The translations under genes were made by a program, and so were the position numbers. Shown here piece by piece: positions 63,876 through 64,000 of a DNA stretch of 64,000 nt (position 1 is its first letter; every line of letters begins with the position of its first letter). This stretch comes from Pseudomonas syringae (GTDB lineage: Bacteria > Pseudomonadota > Gammaproteobacteria > Pseudomonadales > Pseudomonadaceae): assembly GCF_021606685.1 (NCBI RefSeq), contig NZ_WKCB01000006.1, positions 1 to 64,000 of the forward strand. Direction: 5' to 3'. The notes beneath the pieces are model-generated. The model was not told where the DNA came from and did no database searches. It saw only the letters and a program-made list of their open reading frames with translations.

Positions 63876-64000
63876 CAGCGGTTCTCCGGATGGTCATGCA
63901 GGGCATGCCAGAAGCTCGGCAAGAAAATCTCCGCCACCAGCACACTCAGTGCGCCGCGGTCGAAGCGCGAACGGCGCGCCCACAGGCCGTCGACCTGGTC
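63875..64000 (-). CDS. ubiC: Chorismate pyruvate-lyase, C-terminal part (cut by the window end)
   Basis: The last 41 residues, with [11 protein letters not shown] and [10 protein letters not shown], are characteristic of the UbiC C-terminus; it ends NR and stop. UbiC makes the 4-hydroxybenzoate that UbiA uses. The gene continues beyond base 64000. Confidence 0.9.
   Translation of the reverse strand, partial: DQVDGLWARRSRFDRGALSVLVAEIFLPSFWHALHDHPENR

Overview
This window is chromosomal DNA from a fluorescent pseudomonad, most likely the Pseudomonas fluorescens group. Three things point there. The gene order (uvrD, GGDEF-EAL, RpiR/RccR, LysR, pycA, pycB; aspA, LysR, purE, purK; MFS, pstSCAB, phoU, response regulator, CorC-like, phoR, phoB, ubiA, ubiC) matches the P. 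aeruginosa PA54xx-PA53xx series as I remember it. Coding DNA is GC-rich. At least eleven REP/REPIN palindromes of the kinds typical of this group sit between genes. I see no rRNA, tRNA, insertion sequence, prophage or CRISPR array.

Layout. 0.1-3.3 kb: an acyl-CoA thioesterase, a KefB/CPA2-type antiporter and a small SMI1/KNR4-like protein. 3.4-10.7 kb: an accessory surface-acquisition locus on the minus strand. It has an ECF sigma factor with a near-perfect Fur-type palindrome, a FecR anti-sigma regulator, a TonB-dependent receptor with an N-terminal signalling domain, a secreted hemophilin-like protein and a Slam (type XI secretion) outer-membrane protein. 10.8-23 kb: a Tim44-domain protein, uvrD, a GGDEF-EAL protein, and central carbon control (rccR, pycR, two-subunit pyruvate carboxylase pycA/pycB). 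23-30.5 kb: an autotransporter barrel with almost no passenger, a solute-binding protein plus permease beside a homocysteine S-methyltransferase, and a PaiB/GNAT/GNAT operon divergent from a MocR-type regulator whose linker is coded by DnaA-box-like 12-bp repeats. 30.5-35.2 kb: one 1546-residue toxin-like protein. 35.3-37.4 kb: acetylpolyamine use (aphA plus binding protein). 37.6-43 kb: AraC regulator, asparaginase, AGCS symporter and aspartase. 43-49 kb: LysR regulator, purEK behind a leader containing a terminator, and small metabolic genes. 49-64 kb: the Pho regulon core, with Pho boxes before pstS, pstC and phoB, then ubiA and the end of ubiC.

How the parts work together. The 3.4-10.7 kb locus reads as a complete circuit: Fur derepression gives the sigma factor and FecR, which would drive the receptor, a secreted cargo and the cargo's exporter. 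Heme is the likeliest ligand, but the ligand is inferred. The pyc region couples anaplerosis to two dedicated regulators, each with a candidate palindromic operator. AnsA, the AGCS carrier and AspA form a route from asparagine through aspartate to fumarate. The pst-pho block has three Pho boxes, each with a -10-like hexamer at exactly 10 nt, and REPINs in the pstS-pstC and pstA-pstB gaps that may tune relative expression.

Start codons were chosen from Shine-Dalgarno context and family alignment from memory. Family calls rest on motifs read by eye, with no database search.
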